A stretch of DNA of 34,390 nucleotides from Vibrio tasmaniensis 1F-187 (GTDB lineage: Bacteria > Pseudomonadota > Gammaproteobacteria > Enterobacterales > Vibrionaceae). Of this stretch, positions 34,321 to 34,390 are shown piece after piece (within the stretch, counting starts at the first letter, position 1; every line of letters begins with the position of its first letter). The notes under the pieces were generated by a model. The model saw only the letters and a program-made list of their open reading frames with translations, was not told where the DNA came from and did not search any database. Position numbers and translations under genes: made by a program. The stretch covers positions 1 through 34,390 of the forward strand of contig NZ_AJZM02000354.1 in NCBI RefSeq assembly GCF_000272405.2. The letters run 5' to 3'.

Positions 34321-34390
34321 TTAAACCTTGGTGCTTGAGCGGTGCGGTTGTTTGACTGAGGTAAGAATAATACCAATCACAGTAAGTAAG
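34321..34390 (-). CDS. 3' end of a convergent gene, probably a membrane protein (partial)
   Basis: On the minus strand a frame entering from the right edge ends at TAA (34321-34323). The 22 visible residues read LLTVIGIILT followed by a polar basic tail, SVKQPHRSSTKV. That is like the last transmembrane helix of a transporter. The bidirectional terminator lies 20 bp beyond the stop. It is too short to name. Confidence 0.5.
   Translation of the reverse strand, partial: LLTVIGIILTSVKQPHRSSTKV

Overview
The window looks like Vibrio chromosomal DNA. The main reasons are a TonB2-type operon with a TtpC-like MotA/ExbB protein and a DUF3450 protein, a nirB-nirD-nirC-cobA nitrite block, moderate AT-rich codon use, and Vibrio-like FNR, CRP and Fur site candidates. 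No tRNA, rRNA, CRISPR array or complete insertion sequence was seen.

Region 1 (1-5531, +) is an accessory operon that looks like a peptide natural-product (RiPP or modified microcin) cluster. It holds the 3' end of an Ala/Thr-rich small peptide gene, a hairpin, a small two-helix membrane protein (possible immunity protein), a radical SAM enzyme with a Cys-rich C-terminus, an HlyD-type adaptor, an ABC exporter with an intact C39 leader peptidase, and a hexapeptide-repeat acyltransferase. I do not recognise this combination as a described system. Region 2 (5532-9138, -) holds a possible gene remnant, a lipoprotein of unknown function and a long HEAT-repeat protein.

Region 3 (9139-15931) is the second highlight. 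Two di-haem cytochrome c peroxidase-like proteins, a Tat-exported Rieske protein and an AioA-like molybdopterin enzyme form one tightly packed operon. That gene content matches the iodate reductase locus (idrABP1P2) better than arsenite oxidase, and one arsenite-pocket residue is replaced. A His-rich four-helix membrane protein ends the operon, and a pseudoazurin-like cupredoxin gene converges on it. An FNR-like palindrome sits at the right distance from a -10 element, suggesting anaerobic control.

Region 4 (15932-21470, +) carries NADH-dependent nitrite reductase (nirB, nirD), a nitrite channel (nirC) and cobA, which supplies the sirohaem precursor for NirB. nirB has a well-placed FNR site and NarP-like heptamers. 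Region 5 (21471-26429) holds a DUF4174 protein, a NYN-domain putative RNase, a CpxRA-like two-component pair and a dicarboxylate/amino acid symporter with a CRP-like site.

Region 6 (26430-34300, +) is an iron-uptake block: a siderophore receptor and then DUF3450-ttpC-exbB-exbD-tonB-TPR as one overlapping operon, each unit preceded by a Fur-box candidate. A strong terminator closes it, and a convergent gene is cut by the right edge. Short tandem repeats recur in several gene ends and spacers between 15.3 and 22.2 kb.
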